Positions 31,980 through 38,224 of a DNA stretch of 38,224 nt are shown one piece after another. The stretch covers positions 1 to 38,224 of the forward strand of contig CAMYCX010000006.1 in the NCBI GenBank assembly GCA_947254705.1. Reading direction: 5' to 3'. The position numbers and the translations under genes were made by a program. The notes beneath the pieces were generated by a model, which saw nothing but the letters and a program-made list of their open reading frames with translations, was not told the origin of the DNA and did no database searches. This DNA is from an uncultured Veillonellaceae bacterium (GTDB lineage Bacteria > Bacillota > Negativicutes > Veillonellales > Negativicoccaceae). Each line of letters starts with the position of its first letter. The first letter of the stretch is position 1.

Positions 31980-32581
31980 TGTCCGATTACTTCGACCAGG
32001 CTTCTGACTACCGTCGGGTCAAACAAAAGCCCGGAAGCACTGTACAATTCACTGATGGCTTCTTTTTTTGTTTTGCCGACACTTCGGTCCGAAGGATAGA
32101 TCAGATGATCATAATAATCCGCGACGGCAATGATGCGGGCACCTTGGGGGATATTGAGTTGCTTGCAGCGACGGGGGAATCCTGTGCCGTCCCAGCGTTC
32201 GTGATGGTGCAAAATGCAGGGAATCACTTCTTGGCAAGAAGGAATCAATTCCAACATAGCCGCACCCAGCTCCGGATGACGACGGTATAGTGCACGTTCT
32301 CTTGTTGTAAAAAAAGGACGTTTTTGCAATACCATGTAGGGCAGATTTAATAAGCCGATATCATGTAAAATACCTGCCGCTTGAATAGTATTGATTTCTG
32401 TATGTGACAGGCCCATGCGTGCGGCGATAGCTCCGGCGTAGTCAGAAACACGCAGGGCATGCTCCGCAAGTTCGTTGCTTTTACGGCGCAACAAAAAAGA
32501 AAACACTTCAACAACATAGGCTAGCTCTTTTTTATTTTCTGTATACACGTCATTGCCGTGCATTAGGCTTTGTGGGTACAT
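31976..32581 (-). CDS. Small HD-GYP domain protein (possible c-di-GMP phosphodiesterase)
   Basis: A 201-residue stand-alone HD-GYP protein. After a ~35-residue start comes the HD domain: HALRVSDYAGAIAARMG, the metal-binding pair in AAGILHDIGLLNLP and HPELGAAMLELI. ILHHHERWDGTGFP, the GYP motif with Phe in place of Tyr, follows, then GARIIAVADYYDHL. HD-GYP enzymes usually hydrolyse c-di-GMP or related dinucleotides; no receiver, sensor or membrane domain is attached. The ATG is preceded by AGAGG on the minus strand, with TATAAT at 32614–32609 as the likely -10. It is the only minus-strand gene in this half of the window; its transcript probably ends inside comF. Confidence 0.92.
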   Translation of the reverse strand: MYPQSLMHGNDVYTENKKELAYVVEVFSFLLRRKSNELAEHALRVSDYAGAIAARMGLSHTEINTIQAAGILHDIGLLNLPYMVLQKRPFFTTRERALYRRHPELGAAMLELIPSCQEVIPCILHHHERWDGTGFPRRCKQLNIPQGARIIAVADYYDHLIYPSDRSVGKTKKEAISELYSASGLLFDPTVVRSLVEVIGH

Positions 32582-32608
32582 TATTCAATCCTCTTTCTTA
32601 TAGAATCT

Positions 32609-32614
32609 ATTATA
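32609..32614 (-). promoter_or_regulatory. -10 element for the HD-GYP gene
   Basis: Perfect TATAAT on the minus strand 27 bases before the ATG. The matching -35 is weak, so only the -10 is annotated. Confidence 0.5.
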
Positions 32615-32693
32615 CGATAAAACGGAACCTTGTGGGAGAATAAATATAGACGAGGTTATATAAAATTGGAATAGTTGATTTGAACATAACCAC

Positions 32694-32722
32694 TTGACAG
32701 CTGAAAAAAACTTATTTACAAT
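32694..32722 (+). promoter_or_regulatory. Consensus promoter for the unassigned structured RNA
   Basis: Perfect TTGACA (32694–32699), exactly 17 bases, TACAAT (32717–32722). The predicted start at ~32728–32730 falls on the first base of the 14-bp closing helix of the RNA at 32728–32933. Confidence 0.88.
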
Positions 32723-32727
32723 GGCGA

Positions 32728-32933
32728 CATCTATCAAACGGGTCTGTGGTTGAAAGTCGAAGCCAGTCGCAGGCAAAACGATCCACGTAAGGGAATGACA
32801 TGTTTCTGAGCATGGTGCGGCTTAGGGGTAAGACCTGCCGGGAAAACCGAGAGGGCGAGTAGTGAAGGAAACGGAGCGAAATCTCCAGCAGGCGAGTGTG
32901 GGGGCAAAGACCAGGTCAGCCGTTTGATAGATG
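32728..32933 (+). ncRNA. Structured non-coding RNA of unassigned class (~206 nt)
   Basis: A stand-alone RNA gene inferred from promoter and structure. The 5' and 3' ends form a perfect 14-bp helix (32728–32741 with 32920–32933) whose 5' strand begins at the predicted start. Inside I can pair 32742–32745 with 32908–32911; a hairpin near 32760–32823 (AAGC/GCTT, CGCA/TGCG, apical CATG/CATG); and a hairpin closed by CCTGC/GCAGG (32834–32838 with 32888–32892). The second one holds CGG-GAAAA-CCG and GGAG-CGAAAT-CTCC. GACCTG (32832–32837) could pair instead with CAGGTC (32912–32917), an alternative helix or pseudoknot. The interior is purine-rich with many GAAA-like loops. No good reading frame fits it. 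6S RNA shares the paired-ends design but not this branched interior; a raiA-type RNA is another candidate. No T-tract terminator follows. Confidence 0.75.
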
Positions 32934-32936
32934 ATC

Positions 32937-32965
32937 TTGACAAATTACTGATTTCAGAGTATGAT
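32937..32965 (+). promoter_or_regulatory. Consensus promoter for the T-box–cysE–cysS operon
   Basis: TTGACA (32937–32942), exactly 17 bases, TATGAT (32960–32965). It starts only 3 bases after the structured RNA's closing helix. The predicted start is near 32972. Confidence 0.88.
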
Positions 32966-32971
32966 AAAAAG

Positions 32972-33206
32972 TAATATTTACATGCAATGAACGGAAGAGT
33001 AGTTGTGCATTTTCTCACAGAGACGGTACTTCAAGGCTGGAAGAGTATCGGTGAAACGCACGGTGAAGTGCATCCGGGAGCACGGTCATGGAAACTGAGT
33101 ACATGACTGCGTATGGTCACGTTACGACACAGGAGATTGCAGCTATCTGTAAAGCAGAGTGGAACCGCGTTGATAACGCCTCTGTACAGGATAGCTTTTT
33201 TATATG
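32972..33206 (+). promoter_or_regulatory. Cysteine-specific T-box leader
   Basis: tRNA-sensing leader RNA that lets transcription continue when uncharged tRNA-Cys binds. The T-box sequence AGAGTGGAACCGCG is at 33156–33169. Its UGGA bulge would pair with the tRNA 3' end ACCU when the discriminator base is U, which is the case for tRNA-Cys. Stem I spans about 32985–33090, with GAAGAGTAG on the 5' side and GGTGAAGTGCA on the 3' side. The candidate specifier codon is TGC (Cys) at 33069–33071. The terminator is 33141–33201. The downstream genes, cysE and cysS, match a cysteine signal. An open frame through this leader (from 33088) is not a gene. Confidence 0.93.
33141..33201 (+). terminator. Regulated terminator of the T-box leader
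   Basis: A long interrupted hairpin: AGCTATC (33141–33147) with GATAGCT (33190–33196), TGT with ACA, GCAGAG (33154–33159) with CTCTGT (33180–33185) and GCGTT/AACGC at the tip. Six T's follow (33196–33201). The T-box sequence lies in its 5' half, so the antiterminator and terminator are mutually exclusive. Confidence 0.9.
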
Positions 33207-33222
33207 GGAAACGGAGTATATG

Positions 33223-33909
33223 ATGTGGAATCGGATTTGTAATGATATTCGTGTTGTGTTCGCTCGTGATCCTGCAGCGCGTAATATTTGGGAGGTCATT
33301 CTTTGCTATCCGGGGCTTCACGCTATTTGGTGGCATCGGATATCGCATTGGTTATATCGACATCGAATGTTTACCGCGGCACGCTGTGTTTCTCATTGGG
33401 CACGCTTTTGGACAGGGATCGAAATTCATCCCGGCGCGCAGCTGGGAAACGGTGTCTTTATTGATCATGGTGGTGGAGTGGTAATCGGTGAAACAGCGGT
33501 AGTCGGGAATAATGTGACTCTTTATCAAGGGGTTACGTTAGGCGGCACGGGCAAGGAAAAGGGCAAGCGTCATCCAACGCTGGAAGATTACGTTGTAGTC
33601 GCTAGCGGAGCCAAAGTACTGGGATCCTTTACTGTTGGTGAAGGAGCCAAGATCGGTGCCGGATCGGTTGTACTAAAACCGGTTCCTCCGCATAGTACTG
33701 TTGTCGGAATACCCGGACAGGTGATTATGCGTAAAAATTTGCCTGCTATCCAGTGGGATGAAGACGGAGAGGAAGAAGTCAACTTGGATCATGCCGTGTT
33801 GCCTGACCCGACAAAAGAAAGAATTACGGATTTAAAAGAACAGGTTGCCCGTTTAGAGCGACGATTACAAAAGTTGGAGGAAGAGAATGCAAGACATTCA
33901 GGTATATAA
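33223..33909 (+). CDS. cysE: Serine O-acetyltransferase
   Basis: Makes O-acetylserine from serine and acetyl-CoA, the carbon skeleton for cysteine. It has 228 residues. An N-terminal helical part (FARDPAARNIWEVILCYPGLHAIWWHRISHWLY) precedes the left-handed β-helix with hexapeptide repeats: GIEIHPGAQLGNGVFIDHG, GVVIGETAVVG, LYQGVTLGGTGKEKGKRHPTL. A ~30-residue predicted coiled coil ends the protein (ITDLKEQVARLERRLQKLEEE). ATG 33223 gives 6-base spacing from GGAG at 33213–33216; the adjacent in-frame ATG 33220 would give 3. Expression should be controlled by the cysteine T-box just upstream. It overlaps cysS by 23 bases. Confidence 0.95.
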   Translation: MWNRICNDIRVVFARDPAARNIWEVILCYPGLHAIWWHRISHWLYRHRMFTAARCVSHWARFWTGIEIHPGAQLGNGVFIDHGGGVVIGETAVVGNNVTLYQGVTLGGTGKEKGKRHPTLEDYVVVASGAKVLGSFTVGEGAKIGAGSVVLKPVPPHSTVVGIPGQVIMRKNLPAIQWDEDGEEEVNLDHAVLPDPTKERITDLKEQVARLERRLQKLEEENARHSGI

Positions 33910-35323
33910 CACATTGACAAAGCGTAAAGAGATTTTTCATCCTTTGCAGACAGGCAAGGTCGGTATTTATGTATGCGGAGTGACACCGTACAATCATCCA
34001 CATATTGGCAATGCTCGTCCCTTTGTTACTTGGGACGTTATTCATCGTTTTTTGGAGTATTGCGGTTACGAAGTACATCATGTACAAAATTTTACTGATG
34101 TGGATGATAAAATTATTCAAGCGTCACGCTTGGGGGGGCGTACATGGGAAGTGGTCTCTCAAGAAAATATAGATGCGTACTTTGAGGCCATGGATGCCCT
34201 GCATGTACGGAGAGTAGATCGATATCCGAGAGTGTCGGATCACATTTTCGATATTATCGCTATGATTGGCGAGCTGATTAATAAAGGGCATGCATATACG
34301 CTTCATGGAGATGTATATTATGACATATCTACCTTTCCTAAATACGGTGAACTGAGCGGCCGTTCCGTTGAAGATATGTTAGCAGGAGCACGCGTAGAGG
34401 TTGATGGTGACAAACGTAATCCGGGAGATTTTGCTTTATGGAAAGCAGCCAAGCCTGAAGAACCGGCATGGGATAGTCCTTGGGGGAAGGGGCGCCCAGG
34501 GTGGCATATCGAGTGTTCGGCGATGAGTACTAAGTACTTGGGGGAAACGTTCGACTTTCATGGCGGTGGAAGTGATTTGATTTTTCCGCATCACGAAAAT
34601 GAAATCGCTCAGTCGGAAGGTTGTACCGGCCATCGTTTTGTTAATTATTGGGTGCACAACGGATTTATCACGATTAATCAGGAAAAAATGAGCAAATCGT
34701 TGGATAACTTTTTCCTGGTAAAAGACATTTTGGTGCATTACAGTGCCGATGCATTGCGTTTTTTCCTGATTTCGACGCACTATCGTAGTCCTTTGGACTT
34801 CAGTGATGACCGTTTGCAAGAAGCAGAGCGCACATTGGAACGTATTGACGGGGCGGTACAAAAAGCGAAATTCCGTTTGACACAGGCGGGGGACATGGAA
34901 AATGAATTCGCACAGAGTTTGTATACTGATGCGAAGGCGGCGCGGGTGGATTTTGTGTCTGCGATGAGCGATGATTTTAATACAGCTATGGCGATCGGCG
35001 TACTGTTTACATTTGTTCGCCGTTTGAATACATACTTGGCAGAAGAAACGGAGTTTGATCGAACGGCACTTCAAGAGGCTTTGACGGTATTGCGGGAGAT
35101 GACGGAAATATTGGGGATTTTACCGCAGATATGGGAAGATTCCGGTAGTACTGATGCTGACGCTTATCGCGAATTGATGACGGTCATTTTGCAAGTACGC
35201 GAGGAGGCACGGTCGCAAAAGCAGTATGCAGTGGCTGATGCCATTCGAGATCGTCTGCAGGAAATCGGTATTACGTTGGAAGACGGTCCGGAAGGAACGG
35301 TGTGGACCCAAAGTGAAGTTTAA
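33887..35323 (+). CDS. cysS: Cysteinyl-tRNA synthetase
   Basis: Charges tRNA-Cys with cysteine. It has 478 residues, class I. The first zinc cysteine is in VYVCGVTPYNHPHIGNARPF, which also holds the HIGH-type motif (HIGN). The catalytic domain continues through FALWKAAKPEEPAWDSPWGKGRPGWHIECSAM, with the remaining zinc ligands around HHENEIAQSEG. KMSKSLDNFF is the KMSKS loop, and the C-terminal helical anticodon-binding domain is complete. Its start lies within the end of cysE, and control by the upstream T-box makes a feedback loop: low charged tRNA-Cys raises both cysteine supply and the synthetase. Confidence 0.97.
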   Translation: MQDIQVYNTLTKRKEIFHPLQTGKVGIYVCGVTPYNHPHIGNARPFVTWDVIHRFLEYCGYEVHHVQNFTDVDDKIIQASRLGGRTWEVVSQENIDAYFEAMDALHVRRVDRYPRVSDHIFDIIAMIGELINKGHAYTLHGDVYYDISTFPKYGELSGRSVEDMLAGARVEVDGDKRNPGDFALWKAAKPEEPAWDSPWGKGRPGWHIECSAMSTKYLGETFDFHGGGSDLIFPHHENEIAQSEGCTGHRFVNYWVHNGFITINQEKMSKSLDNFFLVKDILVHYSADALRFFLISTHYRSPLDFSDDRLQEAERTLERIDGAVQKAKFRLTQAGDMENEFAQSLYTDAKAARVDFVSAMSDDFNTAMAIGVLFTFVRRLNTYLAEETEFDRTALQEALTVLREMTEILGILPQIWEDSGSTDADAYRELMTVILQVREEARSQKQYAVADAIRDRLQEIGITLEDGPEGTVWTQSEV

Positions 35324-35789
35324 TCAATATCTCCGTTTGCGGCAGCGTGCGGTCGCAAAGTTGATTTCTTTAGCACGAGGGGAAGAAATATCGGAGCGGA
35401 AAAATCTCGATCCTCGATCCTATGCATATTTGGGAGATGCTTTATATAGTTTGTATGTCCGTCGGCGCTTACTGGAAACCGGAGTTGTTTCAACGAGAGT
35501 GCTGCATGATTTGGCGGCACAGATTATTTCGGCAAAGGCACAGAGCCGCGTTCTGCTGGCATTAAGCGAGGTGTTGACTGAAGAAGAACGCGAGTTTTGT
35601 CGGCGTGCTCGCAATGCATCTGTCCACACACCGACCAGTGCGACCGTTGGGGAATATCACCGCAGTACGGCATGGGAAGCATTGTTGGGGATGCATGCAT
35701 GGCAGCAACAACAAGAGAGAGTGGATGAATTGCTGGCCGTAGCATGGGAAATTATAGTGGGAGAGTTGGAAAATGAAACAATCTCATAA
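35313..35789 (+). CDS. mrnC: Mini-ribonuclease 3
   Basis: RNase III-like enzyme lacking the double-stranded-RNA-binding domain; in B. subtilis it matures 23S rRNA ends. It has 158 residues from GTG 35313, which overlaps the cysS stop by 11 bases. The catalytic segment is LDPRSYAYLGDALYSLYVRRRLL, with the metal-binding Asp in LGDALY. VLTEEEREFCRRARNA and the second acidic helix EYHRSTAWEALLG also match the family. The start is not certain: the nearest AAGGAA lies ~15 bases upstream and no ATG is available, so translation may rely on coupling to cysS. Confidence 0.9.
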   Translation: MKFNQYLRLRQRAVAKLISLARGEEISERKNLDPRSYAYLGDALYSLYVRRRLLETGVVSTRVLHDLAAQIISAKAQSRVLLALSEVLTEEEREFCRRARNASVHTPTSATVGEYHRSTAWEALLGMHAWQQQQERVDELLAVAWEIIVGELENETIS

Positions 35790-36519
35790 GCAAATGTATA
35801 TCGCCGGCAGGAATGCGGTAAAAGAAGCGTTGTCGGCAGGGCGGGTGATGCATTGCTATTTTAGCGGTCGTGCACAGGGTGAGTTGGCTGAAATTGAAAT
35901 GATGGCCAAACGTTGCGGTATACCGGTATCTTGGCTTGCGGCAGGAGATTTGCAGGAATTGGTGCCTCATGTACGTCATCAGGGGGTGGTGGCAGCCGCG
36001 CGACCGTATCAGTATGCGGAGTTGGATACTGTTGTCCGAAAAGCATTACAATGCTCTCATTCACTGTTGATCTTACTTGACGGGGTGGAGGATCCTCATA
36101 ATGTCGGTGCTATTATTCGGACCGCTGATGCGGCGGGAGCGAATGCGATATTACTACCCGAACGCCGTGCTGCACAAATTACGGAAACAGTACATCGAAC
36201 ATCTGCAGGAGCAACGTCGTGGTTGCCGATTGTTCGAATCGGCAACGTAGTTCGCACATTACAAAAACTCAAAGAGCAGGGGTATTGGATATACGGAACG
36301 GATATGAACGGAAGCATTTCGCATACAGAGGCGGATTTTAACGGTCATTGTGTGTTGGTGGTTGGTAATGAAGGCAAAGGAATGGCCCGCTTGACACGTG
36401 AAACTTGCGATTTTTTGGTACGGATTCCGATGTACGGTCATGTAGAATCGTTGAATGTGTCAGTGGCAGCGGCGTTGTTATTGTATGCGGCAGCAGGGAA
36501 GGTGTCACATGAAACGTGA
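35773..36519 (+). CDS. rlmB: 23S rRNA 2'-O-methyltransferase RlmB (SpoU family)
   Basis: Methylates the ribose of G2251 (E. coli numbering) in the peptidyl-transferase P-loop of 23S rRNA. It has 248 residues. An N-terminal L30e-like RNA-binding part (IAGRNAVKEALSAGRV to VAAARPYQY) precedes the SPOUT domain. The three SpoU motifs are present: LDGVEDPHNVGAIIRTADAAG, VVGNEGKGMARLTRETCD and VRIPMYGHVESLNVSVA. It overlaps mrnC by 17 bases and the next gene by 11 bases, in the conserved cysS–mrnC–rlmB–yacP–sigH order. B. subtilis YacO is the equivalent. Confidence 0.95.
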   Translation: MKQSHKQMYIAGRNAVKEALSAGRVMHCYFSGRAQGELAEIEMMAKRCGIPVSWLAAGDLQELVPHVRHQGVVAAARPYQYAELDTVVRKALQCSHSLLILLDGVEDPHNVGAIIRTADAAGANAILLPERRAAQITETVHRTSAGATSWLPIVRIGNVVRTLQKLKEQGYWIYGTDMNGSISHTEADFNGHCVLVVGNEGKGMARLTRETCDFLVRIPMYGHVESLNVSVAAALLLYAAAGKVSHET

Positions 36520-37030
36520 TTTATGGTTAGTGGACGGTTGCAATGTATTGCATGCGGACCGAGCATATTGGGGGTTCACCGAAGAGGATACCGGTCATGC
36601 ACGGGAACGACTTCAAGAGCGCTTGCTTGATTTTGGCGGACATCGCAAGCTGGATATTATTTTAGTGTTTGACGGGCAAGGTCGAGGGCGTCCTCAAAAA
36701 GAAAAAATTACTCCTTATTTTCATGTCGTGTATACCCGATCGGGGCAAACGGCAGATAGTTACATTGAGCAGAAAGTATATCAGCTGCAAGACAGTTTTC
36801 GTTATGTCTATGTGGTCACATCGGATGGAGCGGAGCAAAGTCAGGTCAGCGGAAACGGTGCAATTCGGAAATCTTCACGAGAATTGATGCAAGAGCTTGC
36901 ACAAGATAAGCATGAACAGGTGAGTGAGCGGCCTCATAAAAAACATTTTCGGCAAGGGTTTGCATTGGGAGATCGGATTGACGATTCTGCACGAGCAATA
37001 TTAGAACGGATTCGACACGGGGAAAAGTGA
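36509..37030 (+). CDS. NYN-domain ribonuclease, YacP/Rae1 type
   Basis: A 173-residue PIN-like (NYN) nuclease. In B. subtilis the orthologue Rae1 cuts mRNA in the ribosomal A site. Acidic active-site positions are visible in LVDGCNVLHADRAYW, IILVFDGQGRGR, the TADSYIEQKVYQ segment and VVTSDGAEQSQVSG. The position between rlmB and sigH is conserved. ATG 36509 overlaps rlmB by 11 bases. The C-terminal ~45 residues (HEQVSERPHKKHFRQ onward) are polar and probably flexible. Confidence 0.9.
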   Translation: MKRDLWLVDGCNVLHADRAYWGFTEEDTGHARERLQERLLDFGGHRKLDIILVFDGQGRGRPQKEKITPYFHVVYTRSGQTADSYIEQKVYQLQDSFRYVYVVTSDGAEQSQVSGNGAIRKSSRELMQELAQDKHEQVSERPHKKHFRQGFALGDRIDDSARAILERIRHGEK

Positions 37031-37038
37031 CTCATTGC

Positions 37039-37067
37039 TTGCACGTCATGCGTGAATCACGTATAAT
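37039..37067 (+). promoter_or_regulatory. Promoter for the sigH-like gene
   Basis: TTGCAC (37039–37044), exactly 17 bases, perfect TATAAT (37062–37067). Predicted start near 37074 with a ~42-nt leader. This gives the sigma gene expression independent of the cysE–yacP transcript. Confidence 0.82.
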
Positions 37068-37115
37068 GGATATATTAATGAGGCGCAGTAGGAGAGGGGC
37101 GTTCCGCACAGTCCT

Positions 37116-37742
37116 ATGACAATACCGAACTGGTCTGCACTGACCGATGAAGAGATAGTATTGCTCGCACAACAGGGCAATAGGAAAGCGGCGGACTACT
37201 TAGTAACCAAGTATGCCGATTATATTGAAATGCGTAAGCACGGATATTTTTTGCCCGGCGGTGATGATGATGATTTGCGGCAGGAGGCACGGATTGGATT
37301 GCTTAAGGCAATTCGTGATTATGACGCAAATCGCAAAGCTTCGTTTAAAACATTTGCTAATTTATGTATTACAAGGCAGATTTTGACATCGGTCAAAAAT
37401 GCCAACCGGCGTAAACATGGAGTGCTTAGTACGGCGGACTCCTTGGACGCACCGACGGGAGACCATGAGGAAACGACGCGTACACGTTGGGAAACCGTTC
37501 CTGACATGCAGTCGGAAAACCCAGAATCGGTTTATTTGCGCCATGCATTTCTGACCTCAGTAAGTCGGCGCATGCCGGAATTATTGAGTCACTTGGAGTT
37601 GCAAGTGTTTTTGGCATATGTGCGTGGAGAAGGATATCAAGATATTGCTGGGCGGATGAATCGGTCACCTAAATCTATTGACAATGCAATTCAGCGGGCG
37701 AAACAGAAATTGTCCCGATATGTATACGAGTTTAAATCATGA
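37116..37742 (+). CDS. sigH: Sigma-70 family factor, SigH-like
   Basis: A 208-residue alternative sigma factor. Region 2 is LVTKYADYIEMRKHGYFLPGGDDDDLRQEARIGLLKAIRDYD followed by FKTFANLCITRQILTSVKNANRRKH; the region 4 helix-turn-helix is at the end (GYQDIAGRMNRSPKSIDNAIQRAKQKLSRY). Size, motifs and position after yacP match B. subtilis sigH (spo0H), which there controls sporulation entry and competence; whether this organism does either cannot be judged here. The candidate ribosome-binding site GGAGAGGGG (37091–37098) is unusually far (~17 bases) from ATG 37116; no nearer in-frame start exists. The gap could hold a small RNA fold that brings them closer. Confidence 0.88.
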   Translation: MTIPNWSALTDEEIVLLAQQGNRKAADYLVTKYADYIEMRKHGYFLPGGDDDDLRQEARIGLLKAIRDYDANRKASFKTFANLCITRQILTSVKNANRRKHGVLSTADSLDAPTGDHEETTRTRWETVPDMQSENPESVYLRHAFLTSVSRRMPELLSHLELQVFLAYVRGEGYQDIAGRMNRSPKSIDNAIQRAKQKLSRYVYEFKS

Positions 37743-37758
37743 AAGGCGGAGACGGTAA

Positions 37759-37995
37759 GTGAAAACGACATTGATGATTATGGAAGTTATCATCGGCATT
37801 TTGTTGATTATAGTAGTGGTTTTGCAGGAGGCCAAAACGGCAGGTATGGGCAGTTCCATCGGCGGTGCAGGCGATACGTTTTTCGGTGGCAAAGCACGTG
37901 GTAAGGATGCGATATTATCGCGGTTGACGGTAATTTTGGGCATCGTCTTTGCCTTGGTAAGTTTGGCACTGGGAAAATATTTGAATACTTTTTAA
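37759..37995 (+). CDS. secG: Preprotein translocase subunit SecG
   Basis: Small inner-membrane subunit of the SecYEG channel, 78 residues, with two hydrophobic helices (~4–23, LMIMEVIIGILLIIVVVLQE, and ~53–72, LSRLTVILGIVFALVSLALG). The conserved glycine/serine linker between them (GMGSSIGGAGDTFFGGKARGKD) is diagnostic. The start is GTG 37759 with AAAGGCGGAGACGG upstream. It lies 16 bases after the sigma gene and is followed by a terminator. In Bacillus the sigH gene is followed by rpmG–secE–nusG; here secG occupies that place. Confidence 0.93.
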   Translation: MKTTLMIMEVIIGILLIIVVVLQEAKTAGMGSSIGGAGDTFFGGKARGKDAILSRLTVILGIVFALVSLALGKYLNTF

Positions 37996-37998
37996 GAG

Positions 37999-38019
37999 AG
38001 CCCGCAACAGCGGGCTTTT
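37999..38019 (+). terminator. Intrinsic terminator after secG
   Basis: Seven-base perfect stem AGCCCGC/GCGGGCT (37999–38005 with 38010–38016), AACA loop and T tract. Confidence 0.88.
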
Positions 38020-38050
38020 CTTTTGGTGGAAATGGGGGAACAAGAAACAT

Positions 38051-38179
38051 ATGTTGCAAAAACAGAGGGAAATGCCCATAACATATCGTCCCGGAGATCT
38101 GGTGGAAGGAATTTATAAAGGATATGCCAAACATTTCGGATTTCTGATATCGGAAGACTGTCAGAAAGATGTATATATC
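38051..38179 (+). CDS. rnr: Probable ribonuclease R, 5' end only (cut by contig end)
   Basis: Only the first ~43 residues are genomic. They resemble the cold-shock-type RNA-binding start of RNase R/RNase II exoribonucleases: YRPGDLVEGIYKGYAKHFGFLISEDCQKDVYI, matching the pattern G.V.G...G.GF....D..D.YI. secG–rnr is a common Firmicutes order, which supports the call. The usual ~60–80-residue N-terminal winged-helix region of RNase R seems absent unless the true start is elsewhere. The frame then runs into adapter sequence and stops artificially at 38198–38200. Confidence 0.6.
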
Positions 38180-38224
38180 CTGTCTCTTATACACATCTGA
38201 CGCTGCCGACGAAACCTTATGGGT
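38180..38224. other. Sequencing adapter at contig end (not genomic)
   Basis: From 38180 the sequence is CTGTCTCTTATACACATCT, the Tn5 transposase mosaic end used in Nextera-type libraries. It continues to 38212 with the matching read-primer part (GACGCTGCCGACGA). The last 12 bases (38213–38224) lie where an index would follow. Any coding call across this point is false. Confidence 0.95.

Noticed and set aside
32728..32933. Calling the structured RNA 6S RNA (ssrS)
   Set aside because: The paired ends and length fit, but the interior appears to form two side hairpins rather than a rod with one central bubble; the class is left open.
33088..33222. An open frame extending cysE upstream to 33088
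   Set aside because: It lies inside the T-box leader and its terminator; the ribosome-binding site is at 33213–33216.
1..38224. CRISPR array, insertion sequence, phage or plasmid genes
   Set aside because: No direct-repeat array, transposase, integrase or phage-like gene was seen anywhere; all large frames belong to core families.

Overview
This window is a compact, almost fully coding piece of a bacterial chromosome with low-to-medium GC. Gene families and gene order are those of the Firmicutes: rny–dnaG–rpoD, rpmE–DUF1385–prfA–prmC–sua5–ywlE–rpiB–ywlG–glyA–upp, polA–mutM–coaE, rimP–nusA–rnpM–rplGA–infB–rbfA–nrnA–truB–ribF, and cysE–cysS–mrnC–rlmB–yacP–sigH. The protein flavour suggests the Negativicutes (Veillonella/Dialister/Megasphaera type), but that finer placement is an inference from memory. 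I see no mobile element, phage gene or CRISPR array. The left end cuts into rny. The right end is a contig end: the last 45 bases are sequencing-library adapter plus a short remainder, not genome.

Layout. 1–5834: end of RNase Y, DNA primase, then two tandem housekeeping-type sigma-70 genes. 5835–6410: two RNA genes with their own promoters and terminators, tRNA-Ile2 (CAU) and RNase P RNA. 6440–7260: thioredoxin and a cysteine-free bL31, each with a promoter. 7271–14524: a long operon-like run for translation termination (prfA, prmC), tRNA t6A synthesis, a protein phosphatase, RpiB, a UPF0340 protein, serine hydroxymethyltransferase and uracil phosphoribosyltransferase. It ends at a 22-bp perfect bidirectional terminator shared with the convergent rluD-type gene. 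15534–20800: DNA repair and replication (polA, mutM), CoA synthesis (coaE), a membrane-anchored lytic transglycosylase and an unknown protein. 20802–28829: the nusA–infB operon with an attenuator-like hairpin in its leader. 28947–31979: chorismate mutase, RecD2 helicase and ComF. 31976–32581 (minus): a small HD-GYP protein whose terminator appears to lie inside comF. 32582–33222: the only long stretch without a protein gene. It holds a structured RNA of about 206 nt that I cannot assign to a family, followed by a cysteine T-box leader. 33223–38000: cysE, cysS, Mini-III, rlmB, a YacP/Rae1-type nuclease, a SigH-like sigma factor and secG, then the start of a probable RNase R gene.

How it fits together. 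The window is mostly information processing: transcription (four genes for sigma factors or NusA), RNA maturation and decay (RNase Y, RNase P RNA and its modulator RnpM, Mini-III, YacP, NrnA, RNase R), ribosome assembly and modification (RimP, RbfA, RlmB, RluD-type, bL31, L7Ae-like) and DNA maintenance. The points most worth a second look are the orphan structured RNA at 32728–32933, the tandem sigma genes with identical promoter-reading segments, and the antisense terminator nested in comF.
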